Below are positions 19,845-30,394 of a stretch of DNA of 64,000 nucleotides, in pieces. The stretch lies in assembly GCF_014204865.1 (NCBI RefSeq), contig NZ_JACHMG010000001.1, positions 248,001 through 312,000 on the forward strand, in the 5' to 3' direction. The DNA comes from Amycolatopsis jiangsuensis (GTDB taxonomy: Bacteria; Actinomycetota; Actinomycetes; Mycobacteriales; Pseudonocardiaceae). The notes under the pieces are model-generated. The model was not told the DNA's origin and did not search any database. It was given only the letters and a program-made list of their open reading frames with translations. A program made the translations under genes and the position numbers. Numbering within the stretch: position 1 is the first letter of the stretch; each line of letters begins with the position of its first letter.

Positions 19845-22427
19845 ATGGCTGGGTCGGCGACGAGGAAGCGGAGCACGGGCAGTGGCGGCGGGAAGGCGTC
19901 GGCGCGTGGTTCGCGGACGCCGGCGAAGGCGTCCGGGGGGCGTTCGGCGGGGGCGTCGAAGTCGTCGGCCGCCCGGTCGTCCGGAAGCCGGTCCGGGGCG
20001 CGGTCGTCGGGTAGCCGTCCGCGTACGTCGGCGCGTCGTCCGGCGGCTCGGCGCGGGCGGTCGTCCGGTGCGTTCGGACGCGGGGTGCGCGGCACCTGGA
20101 ACCTGACGGCCAGGGGACTGGGCTCGCTCGCCCGCACGGTCGGGCGGACCCGGGAGCTCGAACCCGCGCACCGGCGGGACGGCCTGGCCCTCGGACTGAT
20201 CGCGCTCGCCATCGTCGCCGCGGTCGGCGTGTGGTGGCGGGCCGCCGGGCCGATCGGCGGCGCGGTGGAAGTGGCCGCCCGGACCGTGCTCGGCGCCGGG
20301 GCGGTCACGCTGCCGCTGGTGCTGATCGTGGTCGCGGTCGCGCTGATGCGGTCCGAACCCCGGCCGGAGACCCGGCCCCGGATGGTCATCGGCACCCTGC
20401 TCGTCGTGCTGTCCGTGCTCGGGATGCTGCACATCTTCACCGCGCTCCCGGAGACCAACGACGCCCGGATGTACGCCGGTGGCGCGCTCGGCGCGTTCTC
20501 CGGCGGGCTGCTGACCAAGGGCGTCACCATGTGGGTCGCGGTGCCGCTGCTGATCCTCGCGCTGATCTTCGGCGTGCTCGTGTTCACCGCCACGCCGGTG
20601 CGGGAGATCCCGCACCGGCTGCGCACCTGGGGCCTCGACGAGGAGGAGCTGGCCGACTACGAGGCCGCCCACGGCGAAGCCGCGGCCGAACCGGACGAGA
20701 TCACCGAGACCGATCCGAAGCCGGTGCGGCTGCGCAAGCCGGCACGGCGGCGTCAGGCCGGCGCGGACAGCTCGGATGGTGCCGAGCAGCTCGACCTGGA
20801 CGCGGCACTCGCCGAACCGCCCCAGCCGATCCGGCCGCCGAAACCCGCGGCCAAGCCGGCCGAGGTGCCGGAGAAGAAGCCGAAGAAGGAGCCCGAACCG
20901 GCACTCACCGTCACCCGGACCGTCGAGGGCGACTACCAGCTCCCGCCGCCGGATCTGCTGCAGCTGGGCGACGCGCCGAAGTCCCGCAGCAAGGCCAACG
21001 ACGCGATGATCGAGGCGATCACCGGCGTACTGGAGCAGTTCAGCATCGACGCCCAGGTCACCGGGTTCACCCGGGGCCCCACGGTCACCCGCTACGAGGT
21101 CGAGCTGGGCCCCGGCGTGAAGGTCGAGAAGATCACCGCGCTGACCAAGAACATCGCCTACGCGGTGGCCACCGACAACGTGCGGCTGCTCGCGCCGATC
21201 CCGGGCAAGTCCGCGGTCGGCATCGAGGTGCCCAACTCCGACCGCGAAATGGTGCGCCTGGGCGACGTACTGCGCTCGGCCAAGGCGGCCAAGGACGGCC
21301 ACCCGATGGTGATCGGCCTCGGCAAGGACATCGAGGGCGAGTTCGTCACCGCCAACCTCACGAAGATGCCGCACCTGCTGGTGGCCGGTTCGACCGGTTC
21401 CGGTAAGTCGAGCTTCGTCAACTCGATGCTGGTGTCGCTGCTGGCGCGCTCGACGCCGGACGAGTGCCGGATGATCCTGATCGACCCGAAGATGGTCGAG
21501 CTGACCCCGTACGAGGGCATCCCGCACCTGATCACGCCCATCATCACGCAGCCGAAGAAGGCGGCCGCCGCGCTGGCCTGGCTGGTCGAGGAGATGGAGC
21601 AGCGCTACCAGGACATGCAGGCCAACCGGGTGCGCCACATCGACGACTTCAACGCCAAGGTGAAATCCGGGGAGATCACCGCGCCGCCGGGCAGCGAACG
21701 CGAGTACCAGCCCTACCCCTACATCATGGCGATCGTCGACGAGCTGGCCGACCTGATGATGACCGCCCCGCGGGACGTCGAGGACGCGATCGTGCGGATC
21801 ACCCAGAAGGCCCGGGCCGCGGGCATCCACCTGGTGCTCGCCACCCAGCGCCCGTCGGTGGACGTGGTGACCGGCCTGATCAAGACCAACGTGCCGTCCC
21901 GGCTGGCGTTCGCCACCTCGTCGCTCACCGATTCGCGGGTCATCCTGGACCAGCCCGGCGCGGAGAAGCTGATCGGCATGGGCGACGCGCTTTACCTGCC
22001 GATGGGTGCCGGGAAACCGGTCCGCATCCAGGGCGCGTTCGTGGGCGACGACGAGATCGCCTCGATCGTCACCTACGCCAAGGACCAGGCCCAGCCGGAC
22101 TACACCGAGGGCGTGACCGCGGCGAAGGCCGGGGAGAAGAAGGAGATCGACCCGGACATCGGCGACGACCTGGACGTGCTGCTGCAGGCGGCGGAGCTCG
22201 TGGTCACCTCCCAGTTCGGGTCCACGTCGATGCTGCAGCGCAAGCTGCGGGTCGGCTTCGCCAAGGCGGGTCGCCTGATGGACCTGCTGGAAAGCCGCGC
22301 CATCGTCGGCCCCTCCGAAGGCTCGAAGGCCCGCGATGTCCTGATCAAACCCGAGGAACTGGAATCGGTCCTGTTCATGATCCGCGGCGGCGACCCGCCG
22401 TCGGCCGGCGACGAAGAGGACGGCTGA
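19845..22427 (+). CDS. ftsK: DNA translocase FtsK
   Basis: Septum-anchored motor that clears and aligns chromosome ends for dimer resolution. The 860-aa protein has a Ser/Arg/Gly-rich basic head (to about 75), four transmembrane segments (about 105-250), an acidic/Pro linker, the alpha-beta motor with Walker A GSTGSGKS near residue 515 and Walker B (IVDELADLMM), and the C-terminal winged-helix gamma domain (TSMLQRKLRVGFAKAGRLMDLLE) that reads KOPS-type sequences. ATG 19845 is chosen because TACCGT ends six bases before it; an earlier in-frame ATG at 19809 is possible. The short linker is typical of actinobacteria. Confidence 0.95.
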   Translation: MAGSATRKRSTGSGGGKASARGSRTPAKASGGRSAGASKSSAARSSGSRSGARSSGSRPRTSARRPAARRGRSSGAFGRGVRGTWNLTARGLGSLARTVGRTRELEPAHRRDGLALGLIALAIVAAVGVWWRAAGPIGGAVEVAARTVLGAGAVTLPLVLIVVAVALMRSEPRPETRPRMVIGTLLVVLSVLGMLHIFTALPETNDARMYAGGALGAFSGGLLTKGVTMWVAVPLLILALIFGVLVFTATPVREIPHRLRTWGLDEEELADYEAAHGEAAAEPDEITETDPKPVRLRKPARRRQAGADSSDGAEQLDLDAALAEPPQPIRPPKPAAKPAEVPEKKPKKEPEPALTVTRTVEGDYQLPPPDLLQLGDAPKSRSKANDAMIEAITGVLEQFSIDAQVTGFTRGPTVTRYEVELGPGVKVEKITALTKNIAYAVATDNVRLLAPIPGKSAVGIEVPNSDREMVRLGDVLRSAKAAKDGHPMVIGLGKDIEGEFVTANLTKMPHLLVAGSTGSGKSSFVNSMLVSLLARSTPDECRMILIDPKMVELTPYEGIPHLITPIITQPKKAAAALAWLVEEMEQRYQDMQANRVRHIDDFNAKVKSGEITAPPGSEREYQPYPYIMAIVDELADLMMTAPRDVEDAIVRITQKARAAGIHLVLATQRPSVDVVTGLIKTNVPSRLAFATSSLTDSRVILDQPGAEKLIGMGDALYLPMGAGKPVRIQGAFVGDDEIASIVTYAKDQAQPDYTEGVTAAKAGEKKEIDPDIGDDLDVLLQAAELVVTSQFGSTSMLQRKLRVGFAKAGRLMDLLESRAIVGPSEGSKARDVLIKPEELESVLFMIRGGDPPSAGDEEDG

Positions 22428-22471
22428 ACCGGCCGTGCAACCCATCGCTGCCGGCGTCCCGTCCTGACCTC

Positions 22472-22879
22472 ATGGATGCCAGGAGACTCGCTCTGTTCGT
22501 CAGTGCGACCGCGGTGCTCGTCGCGGGTGCGGGCGGCTCCGTCGCGCTCGCGCAGACGCATCAGCAGCTCACCGCCGAACCCGGGCGGAACGTGGTGCTC
22601 GGCCAGGGACAGGAGGCCTGGCTCGCCGGGCGCGACTTCACGGTGCGCTACGCCGGGCTCGTCTCGGACTCGCGGTGCCCGCCGCAGCTGCAGTGTTTCG
22701 CGCCCGGGGACGCCGTCGTCACGGTCGCACTGGCCGAGCCCGGGCAGGGCGAACGCACCAGCGTGCAGCTGCACACCGGGCGGCCGGGCCCGCGCGAGAC
22801 CACCTATTCCGCGACGGCCGTCCGGCTGGTCGACGTGAGCCCGGCGGGGGACCGGATCACGCTTCGCCTGACGGAGTGA
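22472..22879 (+). CDS. Small secreted protein of unknown function
   Basis: A 135-aa product with a classical Sec signal (MDARRLALFVSATAVLVAGAGGSVALAQ, cleavage probably after the VALAQ region) and a mature beta-rich domain of about 107 residues with two cysteines (SDSRCPPQLQCFAPG) that could form a disulphide. No family is recognised. It starts 45 bp after ftsK with no obvious promoter, so it may be read from the ftsK message. Its stop overlaps a nitroreductase-like fragment (GTGA). Confidence 0.75.
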   Translation: MDARRLALFVSATAVLVAGAGGSVALAQTHQQLTAEPGRNVVLGQGQEAWLAGRDFTVRYAGLVSDSRCPPQLQCFAPGDAVVTVALAEPGQGERTSVQLHTGRPGPRETTYSATAVRLVDVSPAGDRITLRLTE

Positions 22880-23070
22880 GCGGAGTTTCCCAGCGGTACG
22901 CCCGCACACTCGACCGGACGGTGGCCGACGCCGTGCTCGCCGACTGCCCCGAGCTGGCGCCGACACCGGGCAACCAGCAGGCCTGGCGCTGGCTGGTGAT
23001 CCGCGACGGCAGCCCCGCGCGCCTGGGTGGTGCTGAGCAGATGGTCGGTGTCCCTCAGGTTTCCGGTTCC
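22876..23070 (+). pseudogene. N-terminal fragment of a nitroreductase-like protein
   Basis: The GTG at 22876 overlaps the preceding stop and opens a frame whose first 50 residues (RYARTLDRTVADAVLADC, then PTPGNQQAWRWLVIRDG) resemble the N-terminus of Acg/nitroreductase-like flavoproteins, where an APSggNxQpWrf pattern binds FMN. After about residue 55 the resemblance ends and the frame runs into sequence antisense to the convergent acetyltransferase. It is best read as a truncated remnant; the similarity is judged by eye only. Confidence 0.35.
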
Positions 23071-23580
23071 TCAGAACTCGAGGAGCATGCGCGAGTTGCC
23101 CAGGGTGTTGGGCTTGACGTAGGGCAGGTCGAGGAACTCCGCGACACCCGGGTCGGCGGAACGCCGCATCTCCTCGTAGACCTCCTGCGGCACCGGGGCG
23201 CCGTCGATCTGCGCGAAACCGTGGCCGGCGAAGAACGACGTCTCGAAGGTGAGCACGAACAAGCGCCGGAGGCCGAGTTCACGGGCCTCCTCGACGAGCC
23301 GGCCGACGAGCGCGTGCCCGATGCCGCGGCCGCGCGCGGCCTTGTCCACCACGACGGTCCGCAGCTCGCCGATGTCCTCCCACAGCACGTGCAGGGCGGC
23401 GGCGCCGAGCACGGCGTCGGCGTCGGTCACGACCCAGAACTCCTGCACGGCCTCGTAGAGGGTGACCAGGTCTTTTTCCAGCAGGACGCGGCCGGCGTCG
23501 GCGTCGACGAGGGCTTTGATCTTGCGGACGTCGGCGATCCGGGCGCGCCGGACCGCCGGGGGCGTGGACTCGTGGGGCAC
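23071..23580 (-). CDS. ArgA-like amino-acid N-acetyltransferase (GNAT)
   Basis: A 169-aa stand-alone GNAT. The pattern ARIADVRKIKALVDADAG...ARGRGIGHALVGRLVEEARELGLRRLFVLTFETSFFAGHGF is that of short ArgA-type N-acetylglutamate synthases, including the mycobacterial enzyme encoded beside ftsK, with which it shares position. It would supply N-acetylglutamate for arginine synthesis; substrate by analogy only. GTG 23580 lies seven bases after TATCTT on the minus strand, predicting a leaderless message. It converges on the nitroreductase-like fragment and diverges from the acyltransferase gene. Confidence 0.85.
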   Translation of the reverse strand: MPHESTPPAVRRARIADVRKIKALVDADAGRVLLEKDLVTLYEAVQEFWVVTDADAVLGAAALHVLWEDIGELRTVVVDKAARGRGIGHALVGRLVEEARELGLRRLFVLTFETSFFAGHGFAQIDGAPVPQEVYEEMRRSADPGVAEFLDLPYVKPNTLGNSRMLLEF

Positions 23581-23587
23581 ACCTGTC

Positions 23588-23593
23588 AAGATA
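23588..23593 (-). promoter_or_regulatory. -10 element of a predicted leaderless mRNA (ArgA-like gene)
   Basis: TATCTT, then seven bases, then GTG. An AGG two bases before the start could also act as a weak SD on a longer message. Confidence 0.45.
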
Positions 23594-23736
23594 TCCAGGA
23601 CCGCGCCCGGGTGAACGTGGCGGCTCCTTCCGGGGGACCCCGGACGCCCGTCGTCGCGTGCGGTCACGTATAGGTAGGGGCCGCACGCCCCTGTGTCCGA
23701 GCACGCCGGTCCGCCCCCGGCATTGGGAGGAAGTCG

Positions 23737-25782
23737 ATGTCCGGGACCACCGTGGTCGCGCCCGAACAGCCCGGGCGGCCGGCCCCGCGGGACGCCCAGG
23801 CCCGGTTCCGCCCCGAACTGCAGGGCGTCCGCGCGCTGGCCTCGCTGCTGGTCGTCGTCTACCACGTCTGGCTGGACCGGATCTCCGGCGGCGTCGACGT
23901 GTTCTTCCTGGTCTCCGGGTTCCTGATCACCGGCCAGCTCTACCGCGCGCTGCTGCGCGGCCGGATCGAGCTGCGGGCCACCTGGGGCCGGATGATCAAA
24001 CGGCTCTTCCCGGCCGCGATGACCGTGCTGCTCACGGTGCTGGTGGTCTCGCAGCTGCTGCTGCCCGCGGACCGCTGGTTCCAGACCATCCGCGAGGTCT
24101 TCGCCTCGGCACTGTTCTACGAGAACTGGCAGCTGGCCGCGGACTCGGTGGACTACTTCGCCCAGCACAACAGCGCGAGCGTGGTCCAGCACTTCTGGTC
24201 GCTGTCCATCCAGGGCCAGTTCTACCTGCTCTGGCCGATCCTGTTCGTCGGGCTCGGCCTGCTCGTGCGCCGGCTGGGCTGGTCGCTGCGCCGCACGATC
24301 AACGTGCTGCTGGTGGTGCTCTTCGCCGCGTCGATCGCGTACTCGGTGTACCTGACCGCCGTCGACCAGCCGCTGGCGTACTTCCACGGCCTCACGCGGG
24401 TGTGGGAGTTCGCGCTCGGCGGGTTGATGGCGATGTTCCTCGATTACGTCACGCTGCCGCGGCTGCTGCGCATCGCGCTCGGCTGGATCGGCGTGGCGGG
24501 GCTGGTGCTGTGCGGCATCGTGCTGCGCGTCGACTCGGTGTTCCCCGGCTGGATCGCGCTGTGGCCGACGCTGTCCGCGGCCCTGGTGCTGGTGGCGGGC
24601 CAGACCGGCAGCCGGCTCGGCGCGGACCGCTGGCTCAGCTCGAAACCGCTGGGCTACCTCGGCAACATCAGCTTCTCGCTGTACCTGTGGCACTGGCCGG
24701 TGCTGGTGTTCTACCTGGTCGCCCGCGACCGGGTCGCGGTCGGGCTGCTCGGCGGCGCGGTCGTACTCGGGGTGTCCTTCGTGCTGTCGGTGCTGACCTA
24801 CCACCTGATCGAGAACCCGATCCGGCTGTCGAAGATCGGCACGGCCAAACGCTGGGGTGCCTACCGGTTCGGCGTGCTCGCGCTGGCGCCGGTGCTGATC
24901 GGCAGCGGGATCTGGCAGGGCGTGACCAGCGCACAGGCGAATTTCGAGATCGCACTGGACGATCCGGACCACCCGGGCGCGGTCGCGCAGGCGCCGGACT
25001 TCGTCTACCGCGGCTCGGCCACGCCGTCCATCGTGCCGCCGACGCTCGCGCTGCCCGAGGACTGGGCGGGCATCACCGACGACAAGTGCACGATCTCGCC
25101 GCGCAACCAGGAACTGAAGGTCTGCACGCAGAAGCCCCAGGGCACGCCCAAGAAACGCGTGGTGCTCGTCGGTGATTCGCACATCCAGCAGTACATCGCC
25201 GCGTACCTGCCGTTGGTGCAGTCGGCGGGCTGGGAGGTCACCTCGATGCTCAAGGGGGCCTGCCCGTTCTCCGTCACGGCCGATCTGATGCCCGGCAACC
25301 AGGGGTGCATCGACTGGAACAAGGCGGCCGCGGACGAGATCGTGGCCAGGCACCCGGACGCCGTCGTCACGCTGGCGAGCGTGAACACCCACGCCGGCAT
25401 CACCGAGACCACGCCGAAGGGCTTCGTGGACCAGTGGTCGGCGATGGACAGGGCGGGCATCCCGGTGGTCGCCCTGCGCGACAACCCGCGCTTCGGGTTC
25501 AACATGGCCGCCTGCGTGGCCCAGCGCAGTCCGGAGGACCCTTCCTGCACTCCCGCGCGCGCCTCGGCACTGCCGGGAACGCCGTCCTACACCGCCGTGC
25601 GCGACGTGCCGCGTAACGTGTCCTTCCTGGACTTCTCGGACTACTTCTGCGAGAAGACCACCTGCCCCGCGGTCGTCGGCAACGTCCTGGTCTACATGGA
25701 CGACAACCACGTCACCGCGACCTTCCAGACCACCTTGGCGCCGATCGTCCAGCGGGACATGCAGCAAGCTCTGCGGTGGTGA
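23737..25782 (+). CDS. Acyltransferase-3 / SGNH fused membrane protein (OafA type)
   Basis: A 681-aa O-acyltransferase for cell-surface glycans or peptidoglycan. Residues about 25-370 form the ten-span acyltransferase-3 domain, with the R/H active-site stretch ELQGVRALASLLVVVYH and the VDVFFLVSGFLITG motif. A linker leads to an exported SGNH hydrolase-like domain with GDSH at 479-482 and the late DDNH (catalytic Asp/His) near 655-658. Such fusions move an acyl group across the membrane and transfer it outside. A TATAGG hexamer lies about 65 bp upstream. The acceptor glycan is unknown. Confidence 0.93.
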   Translation: MSGTTVVAPEQPGRPAPRDAQARFRPELQGVRALASLLVVVYHVWLDRISGGVDVFFLVSGFLITGQLYRALLRGRIELRATWGRMIKRLFPAAMTVLLTVLVVSQLLLPADRWFQTIREVFASALFYENWQLAADSVDYFAQHNSASVVQHFWSLSIQGQFYLLWPILFVGLGLLVRRLGWSLRRTINVLLVVLFAASIAYSVYLTAVDQPLAYFHGLTRVWEFALGGLMAMFLDYVTLPRLLRIALGWIGVAGLVLCGIVLRVDSVFPGWIALWPTLSAALVLVAGQTGSRLGADRWLSSKPLGYLGNISFSLYLWHWPVLVFYLVARDRVAVGLLGGAVVLGVSFVLSVLTYHLIENPIRLSKIGTAKRWGAYRFGVLALAPVLIGSGIWQGVTSAQANFEIALDDPDHPGAVAQAPDFVYRGSATPSIVPPTLALPEDWAGITDDKCTISPRNQELKVCTQKPQGTPKKRVVLVGDSHIQQYIAAYLPLVQSAGWEVTSMLKGACPFSVTADLMPGNQGCIDWNKAAADEIVARHPDAVVTLASVNTHAGITETTPKGFVDQWSAMDRAGIPVVALRDNPRFGFNMAACVAQRSPEDPSCTPARASALPGTPSYTAVRDVPRNVSFLDFSDYFCEKTTCPAVVGNVLVYMDDNHVTATFQTTLAPIVQRDMQQALRW

Positions 25783-25815
25783 TCACGGTCAGTCCCGGGT
25801 CCGGCACAATGGGGT

Positions 25816-25836
25816 ACGGGCAGGCCGCCTGCCCGT
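25816..25836 (+). terminator. 9-bp perfect hairpin between acyltransferase and AAA+ genes
   Basis: ACGGGCAGG, CCG loop, CCTGCCCGT. It lies 34 bp after the acyltransferase stop and 27 bp before the AAA+ start, so it could terminate the former or shape the leader of the latter. The SD GGGGGAGG for the AAA+ gene follows immediately. Confidence 0.45.
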
Positions 25837-25863
25837 GACGTACTGAGGGGGAGGCGGATTTCC

Positions 25864-28800
25864 ATGACGCGCGCAGGGTGGGACGCATTCCTGGCCGCAC
25901 AGTCCGAGGCCGCGGCCGGCCGCACGGCAGCACTGGCCGGTCCGGACGGGGCGCCCTGGCTGCTGCTGCCGGGCCGCCCCTGGCAACGGCGAGCGCCGGA
26001 CGGAACCTGGCAGTACACCCAGCCACCCGCGGATCCGGCCTACCGGGCGGCGGCGCGCCCGGTCCCGCCGCCGCCTCCGGCACCGGGCGCGGGTGGGTAC
26101 AACGCGCAGCCGGGCCCGCGAGGACCAGGGCAGCCGGGACCGGACGGTTATGGCGCGCAACCGGGGCAACCCGGGCCGGGCGGGCAGTATCCCGGGCCGC
26201 ACAGCGGTTCCATGCCGGGCCAGCGGGGTGGATATCCGGGTCAGGGAACTCCGTGGCCGGGCAACCAGGGCCCGGGCACTCAAGGTCAGGGTGGTCCGGC
26301 CCAGGGCCATCCGTGGCAGGGCGGTCCGGGACAGGGTGTGCCGGGACAGGGTGTGCCGGGACAGGGTGGCCGCTCACCGATGCCGCCGGGTGGGCAACAG
26401 CCGGGGCCGCCGAGCGCCCCTCCGAGCGGCCCGTCGCCGATTCCGCAGGGCGGCCCGCCGCCGGGCGGGCAGCAACCGGTCCCGCAGGGTTACCCGGGCT
26501 GGCAAGCCGGTCAGTACCCGGCCGCCGGCTACACGTCCGGCCCGCAGGGCGGCCCCGGTGCACCGGGAGTTCCAGCTGCGCAGGGAAATCCCGGCCAGCC
26601 AAGCGGTCCTTGGTCCGCTCCGGCACCCGCCGCCCCCGCGCCCGCCACCCAGGCACCGCCAACCCAAGCGCCGCCCACCACGATGCCGCCCGCCGCCGCG
26701 TCGGCGGATGGGGTCGCCCGCGGGCAGGCGCCTTCGCCGGACCAGCGCGCGCCGCAGCCGCCGGTCCGGGTCGACAAATCCGGGCGGGAGGGTGCGTTCG
26801 TCTGCGGTGCCGAGTCCGCCGCGGAGTTCCTGTCCCGGGCTTCCCGGGTGATCGCCTGGGCGGACGCGAGCCGGCACGGTACGCAGAACGGTCCGGGGGA
26901 ACCCGCGCCGGTCGAACCGGAGCCGCCCGAGAAACCTTCGTCCGGCAAGAAGAAAAAGGGTGTGCTGGACGATCTGGCCCGGCACAGCCGGTCGGTCACG
27001 CTCGATCTGCTCGCGGCGGGCAACCGGATGCGCCAGCGCAGCGAGGACCGCCAAGAGCGGGAGCAGTACGAGCGCGAGTACGCCCAGTACGAACAGGCCC
27101 GCGCGGCCTGGAAGATCGCGCACGCGGAGTGGGAGCAGCGGGAGGCCGCGCGCACGTCGGCGGGTACCAAACAGCCGAATCCGATCGTCCTGCTCGTCGG
27201 GGAGCCGAACACCGGGCAGCGCCGGTTCACGCGGTCGCTGGAGCACGCGCTGGAGCAGGCCGAGGTCGAGTTCGACCGCACCGAATTCCTCGACAGCCAC
27301 GGGCTGCTCGCGGACGCCGGCGACGATCCGCTGGAACACGTGGTGCCCGGCCGTATCGCGAAACTGGAGGACGGCCCCACCCTGCTGCTGGCCGAACGGG
27401 CCGACGCGCTCTTCGCCGAGGACGCCGCCGGGATGGCGCGCGTGCTGCGCAACTACGCGCACGATCAAGACAGCTGCCGGCTCATCGTGCTCGGCGGTAC
27501 CGAGCGCGTGCTCGAGCAGCTGGCGACCGAGGCGCCGGACGTGCTGCAGAACGTGCTCCAGTACCGGCTGCCCCGGTTCGACCACGCGGCGCATGCCGCG
27601 GCGCTGCTGGACGTCCTGGCCGGAGAACGGTCCTTCAGCGTGCTGCCGGACGTGCGTGACCGGTTGGCGCAGCTGTCCCGGGAGCCCAGCGCGCGGGGGG
27701 TGGAGGCGCTGCTGGACGCCGCGTCCCGGCAGGCGATCGCGCGGGGCGCGGCCGGCGGCCGGGTCGTGATCACGCACGAGGACATCGAACCGCTGGTCGC
27801 CGCGGCCGGCACCCGCGGTGGCACCCCGATCGAGGAGCTGCTGGCCGAGCTGGACGCGATGATCGGGCTCGACGCTGTGAAGGAGCGGGTCCGTGCGCTG
27901 ACCTCTGAGCTCGCCGTGGACGCGCGGCGCAGGGAAGCGGGCATGAAGGTCGCGGTGCGCAGCAGGCACCTGCTGCTGACCGGCAACCCCGGCACCGCGA
28001 AGACGACCGTGGCCCGGTTGCTGGGCAAGATCTTCCAGGCGCTCGGCGTGCTGCCCAAGGGGCACGTCGTCGAGATGACCCGCACCGACCTGGTCGGCGA
28101 GTACCTCGGCCAGACCTCGCCGAAGACCCGCGCGGCCTGTGAGAAGGCGGTCGGCGGGGTGCTGTTCCTCGACGAGGCCTACAACCTCGTCACCGACGAG
28201 GACGACGACTACGGCCGCGAAGCGGTCGCCGAGCTGCTGGTGCAGATGGAGAACCACCGCGACGACCTGGTGGTGTTCGCGGCGGGCTACCCGAAGGAGA
28301 TCGACACCTTCCTCGAATCGAACCCGGGGCTGCGCTCGCGGTTCGCCGGGCGGATCGAGTTCCCGGACTACTCGAACGACGAGCTGGCGAAGATCTTTGG
28401 CGCGATGGCGAAGAGCCAGGGCTACGAGCTGGCGGACGACCTCGTGGCCGAGCTGCCGGAGGCGGTCCGGCGGATTCCGCGTGGCCGTGGGTTCGCCAAC
28501 GGCCGGTCCGCGCGGGTGCTGCTGGAGGCGGCGATCGGGAAGCAGTCGAGCCGGCTGACCGCCGAGCCGGGTGCGCGGACCGAGGATCTGGCCGTGCTGG
28601 TCGCCGCGGACCTGCCGGGGCCGGGGCAGTCCGGCGTGTCCGCAGTGGACGACGCCGGTCCGCGGCGGAGCCTGGAGGAGCTGCTGGCCGAGCTGGACGC
28701 GATGATCGGCCTCGATTCGGTCAAGCAGCGCGTGCGGTCCATGGTGGACGAGATGGCCGTGGACGCGCGGCGCCGGGAAGCGGGCATGAAGGTCGCGGTA

Positions 28801-30327
28801 CGCAGCAGGCACCTGCTGTTCACCGGGAACCCGGGCACCGCGAAGACCACCGTGTCGCGGCTGGTCGGGCAGATCTACCGGGAGCTGGGTGTGCTGCCGT
28901 CCGGGCACCTCGTCGAGGTCGGCCGGGGCGATCTGGTGGCCGAGTACTCCGGCCAGACCGCGCCGAAGACCCGCGAGGTCTGCGAGCGGGCCGCGGGCGG
29001 CGTGCTGTTCATCGACGAGGCCTACAACCTCGTGCGCGACGACAACGACGACTACGGCCGGGAGGCCGTCACCGAGCTGCTGGTGCAGATGGAGAACCAC
29101 CGCGAGGACCTGGTGGTTTTCGTCGCCGGCTATCCGAAGCAGATGGACGAGTTCCTGGAGTCCAACCCGGGCCTGCGCTCGCGCTTCGCCGGACGGATCG
29201 AGTTCCCGGACTACTCCAACGACGAGCTGGCCGGGATCTTCACCCTGATGGCCGGCGGTCAGGGGTATCGCCTCGCCGACGACCTCGCCGCGGCGCTGCC
29301 GGAGGCGATCCGGCGGATCCCGCGTGGCCGTGGGTTCGCCAACGGCCGGTCCGCTCGCGGGCTGCTCGAGGCCGCCATCGGCAAGCAGTCCACCCGGCTG
29401 GCCGCCGCGCCGGACACCCCGGCCGACGAGCTGGCCGTGCTCGTGGCCGCCGACCTGCCCGGCGAGGCCGGGGTCGCGGTCACCGACGAGTCCGGTCCAC
29501 GGCGCGGTCTCGACGATCTGCTCGACGAGCTGGACGGCATGATCGGCCTGGACGAGGTCAAGGCGCAGGTCCGCGCGCTGGTCGCGGAGACCCGGCTGGA
29601 CGCGCGCCGCCGTCAGGCCGGGCTGCCGGTCGGGGCACGCAGCCGCCACCTCGTGTTCACCGGCAATCCGGGCACCGCCAAGACGACGGTCGCGCGGCTG
29701 ATGGGCCAGGTCTACCGCGAGCTGGGTGTGCTGCCGTCGGGGCACCTGGTCGAGGTGGCCCGGCCGGACCTGGTCGCCGAGTACATCGGCCAGACCGCGC
29801 CGAAGACCCGCGACGTGTGCGAGCGGGCGATCGGCGGGCTGCTGTTCATCGACGAGGCCTACACGCTGGTGCAGAGCTACTCGAACGGCGGCGACTTCGG
29901 CACCGAGGCCATCGCCGAGCTGCTGGTGCAGATGGAGAATCACCGCGAGGACCTGATCGTGATCGCCGCGGGCTACCCGGCGGACATGGACCGCTTCCTC
30001 GACGCCAACTCGGGCCTGCGGTCCCGCTTCGGTGCCACGGTGCACTTCGCCGACTACGACGACACCCAGCTGGCGGCCATCTTCACCGCGATGGCGGGCA
30101 AACAGGGCTACCGGCTCGCACCCGATCTGGCCGAGGCGCTGCCCGGTCTGCTGGCGGGGCTGGACCGTGGCTCCGGTTTCGCCAACGGCCGGTCCGCCCG
30201 TGGCCTGCTCGAACGGGCCATCCGCGCGCAGGCGATGCGGCTGGCCGGACCGGACGTCGACATGGACTCCCTGACCGACGCCGAGCTGACCCTGCTGACC
30301 GTCGCGGACGTCCCCACCGGCTCGTGA
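25864..30327 (+). CDS. Multi-AAA+ ATPase: degenerate module plus three CbbX/EccA-like modules
   Basis: A 1487-aa cytoplasmic protein. Residues about 1-60 are globular-looking; about 60-310 are Gly/Gln/Pro-rich and disordered, with repeated [12 protein letters not shown] units; about 390-435 is a charged helix ([18 protein letters not shown]). A first AAA-like domain starts near 440, with a ruined P-loop (GEPNTGQRR at 446). Three intact CbbX/SpoVK/EccA-type modules follow with GNPGTAKTT at about 707, 988 and 1267, each with LFLDEAY or LFIDEAY Walker B, an AGYP sensor segment and the FANGRSAR arginine motif. The 280-residue period and near-identical modules indicate internal duplication. The family includes type VII secretion EccA; the substrate here is unknown. 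Confidence 0.92.
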   Translation: MTRAGWDAFLAAQSEAAAGRTAALAGPDGAPWLLLPGRPWQRRAPDGTWQYTQPPADPAYRAAARPVPPPPPAPGAGGYNAQPGPRGPGQPGPDGYGAQPGQPGPGGQYPGPHSGSMPGQRGGYPGQGTPWPGNQGPGTQGQGGPAQGHPWQGGPGQGVPGQGVPGQGGRSPMPPGGQQPGPPSAPPSGPSPIPQGGPPPGGQQPVPQGYPGWQAGQYPAAGYTSGPQGGPGAPGVPAAQGNPGQPSGPWSAPAPAAPAPATQAPPTQAPPTTMPPAAASADGVARGQAPSPDQRAPQPPVRVDKSGREGAFVCGAESAAEFLSRASRVIAWADASRHGTQNGPGEPAPVEPEPPEKPSSGKKKKGVLDDLARHSRSVTLDLLAAGNRMRQRSEDRQEREQYEREYAQYEQARAAWKIAHAEWEQREAARTSAGTKQPNPIVLLVGEPNTGQRRFTRSLEHALEQAEVEFDRTEFLDSHGLLADAGDDPLEHVVPGRIAKLEDGPTLLLAERADALFAEDAAGMARVLRNYAHDQDSCRLIVLGGTERVLEQLATEAPDVLQNVLQYRLPRFDHAAHAAALLDVLAGERSFSVLPDVRDRLAQLSREPSARGVEALLDAASRQAIARGAAGGRVVITHEDIEPLVAAAGTRGGTPIEELLAELDAMIGLDAVKERVRALTSELAVDARRREAGMKVAVRSRHLLLTGNPGTAKTTVARLLGKIFQALGVLPKGHVVEMTRTDLVGEYLGQTSPKTRAACEKAVGGVLFLDEAYNLVTDEDDDYGREAVAELLVQMENHRDDLVVFAAGYPKEIDTFLESNPGLRSRFAGRIEFPDYSNDELAKIFGAMAKSQGYELADDLVAELPEAVRRIPRGRGFANGRSARVLLEAAIGKQSSRLTAEPGARTEDLAVLVAADLPGPGQSGVSAVDDAGPRRSLEELLAELDAMIGLDSVKQRVRSMVDEMAVDARRREAGMKVAVRSRHLLFTGNPGTAKTTVSRLVGQIYRELGVLPSGHLVEVGRGDLVAEYSGQTAPKTREVCERAAGGVLFIDEAYNLVRDDNDDYGREAVTELLVQMENHREDLVVFVAGYPKQMDEFLESNPGLRSRFAGRIEFPDYSNDELAGIFTLMAGGQGYRLADDLAAALPEAIRRIPRGRGFANGRSARGLLEAAIGKQSTRLAAAPDTPADELAVLVAADLPGEAGVAVTDESGPRRGLDDLLDELDGMIGLDEVKAQVRALVAETRLDARRRQAGLPVGARSRHLVFTGNPGTAKTTVARLMGQVYRELGVLPSGHLVEVARPDLVAEYIGQTAPKTRDVCERAIGGLLFIDEAYTLVQSYSNGGDFGTEAIAELLVQMENHREDLIVIAAGYPADMDRFLDANSGLRSRFGATVHFADYDDTQLAAIFTAMAGKQGYRLAPDLAEALPGLLAGLDRGSGFANGRSARGLLERAIRAQAMRLAGPDVDMDSLTDAELTLLTVADVPTGS

Positions 30328-30381
30328 GCAGCGCGGCGGGTGGTGGGTGACGCCGTCGCCGGGGTGCCGGGAAGCGGCGGC

Positions 30382-30387
30382 TACCCT
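30382..30387 (+). promoter_or_regulatory. -10 element of a predicted leaderless mRNA (rimO)
   Basis: TACCCT, seven bases, then GTG 30395. No Shine-Dalgarno is present before the start. Confidence 0.55.
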
Positions 30388-30394
30388 GAACGTC

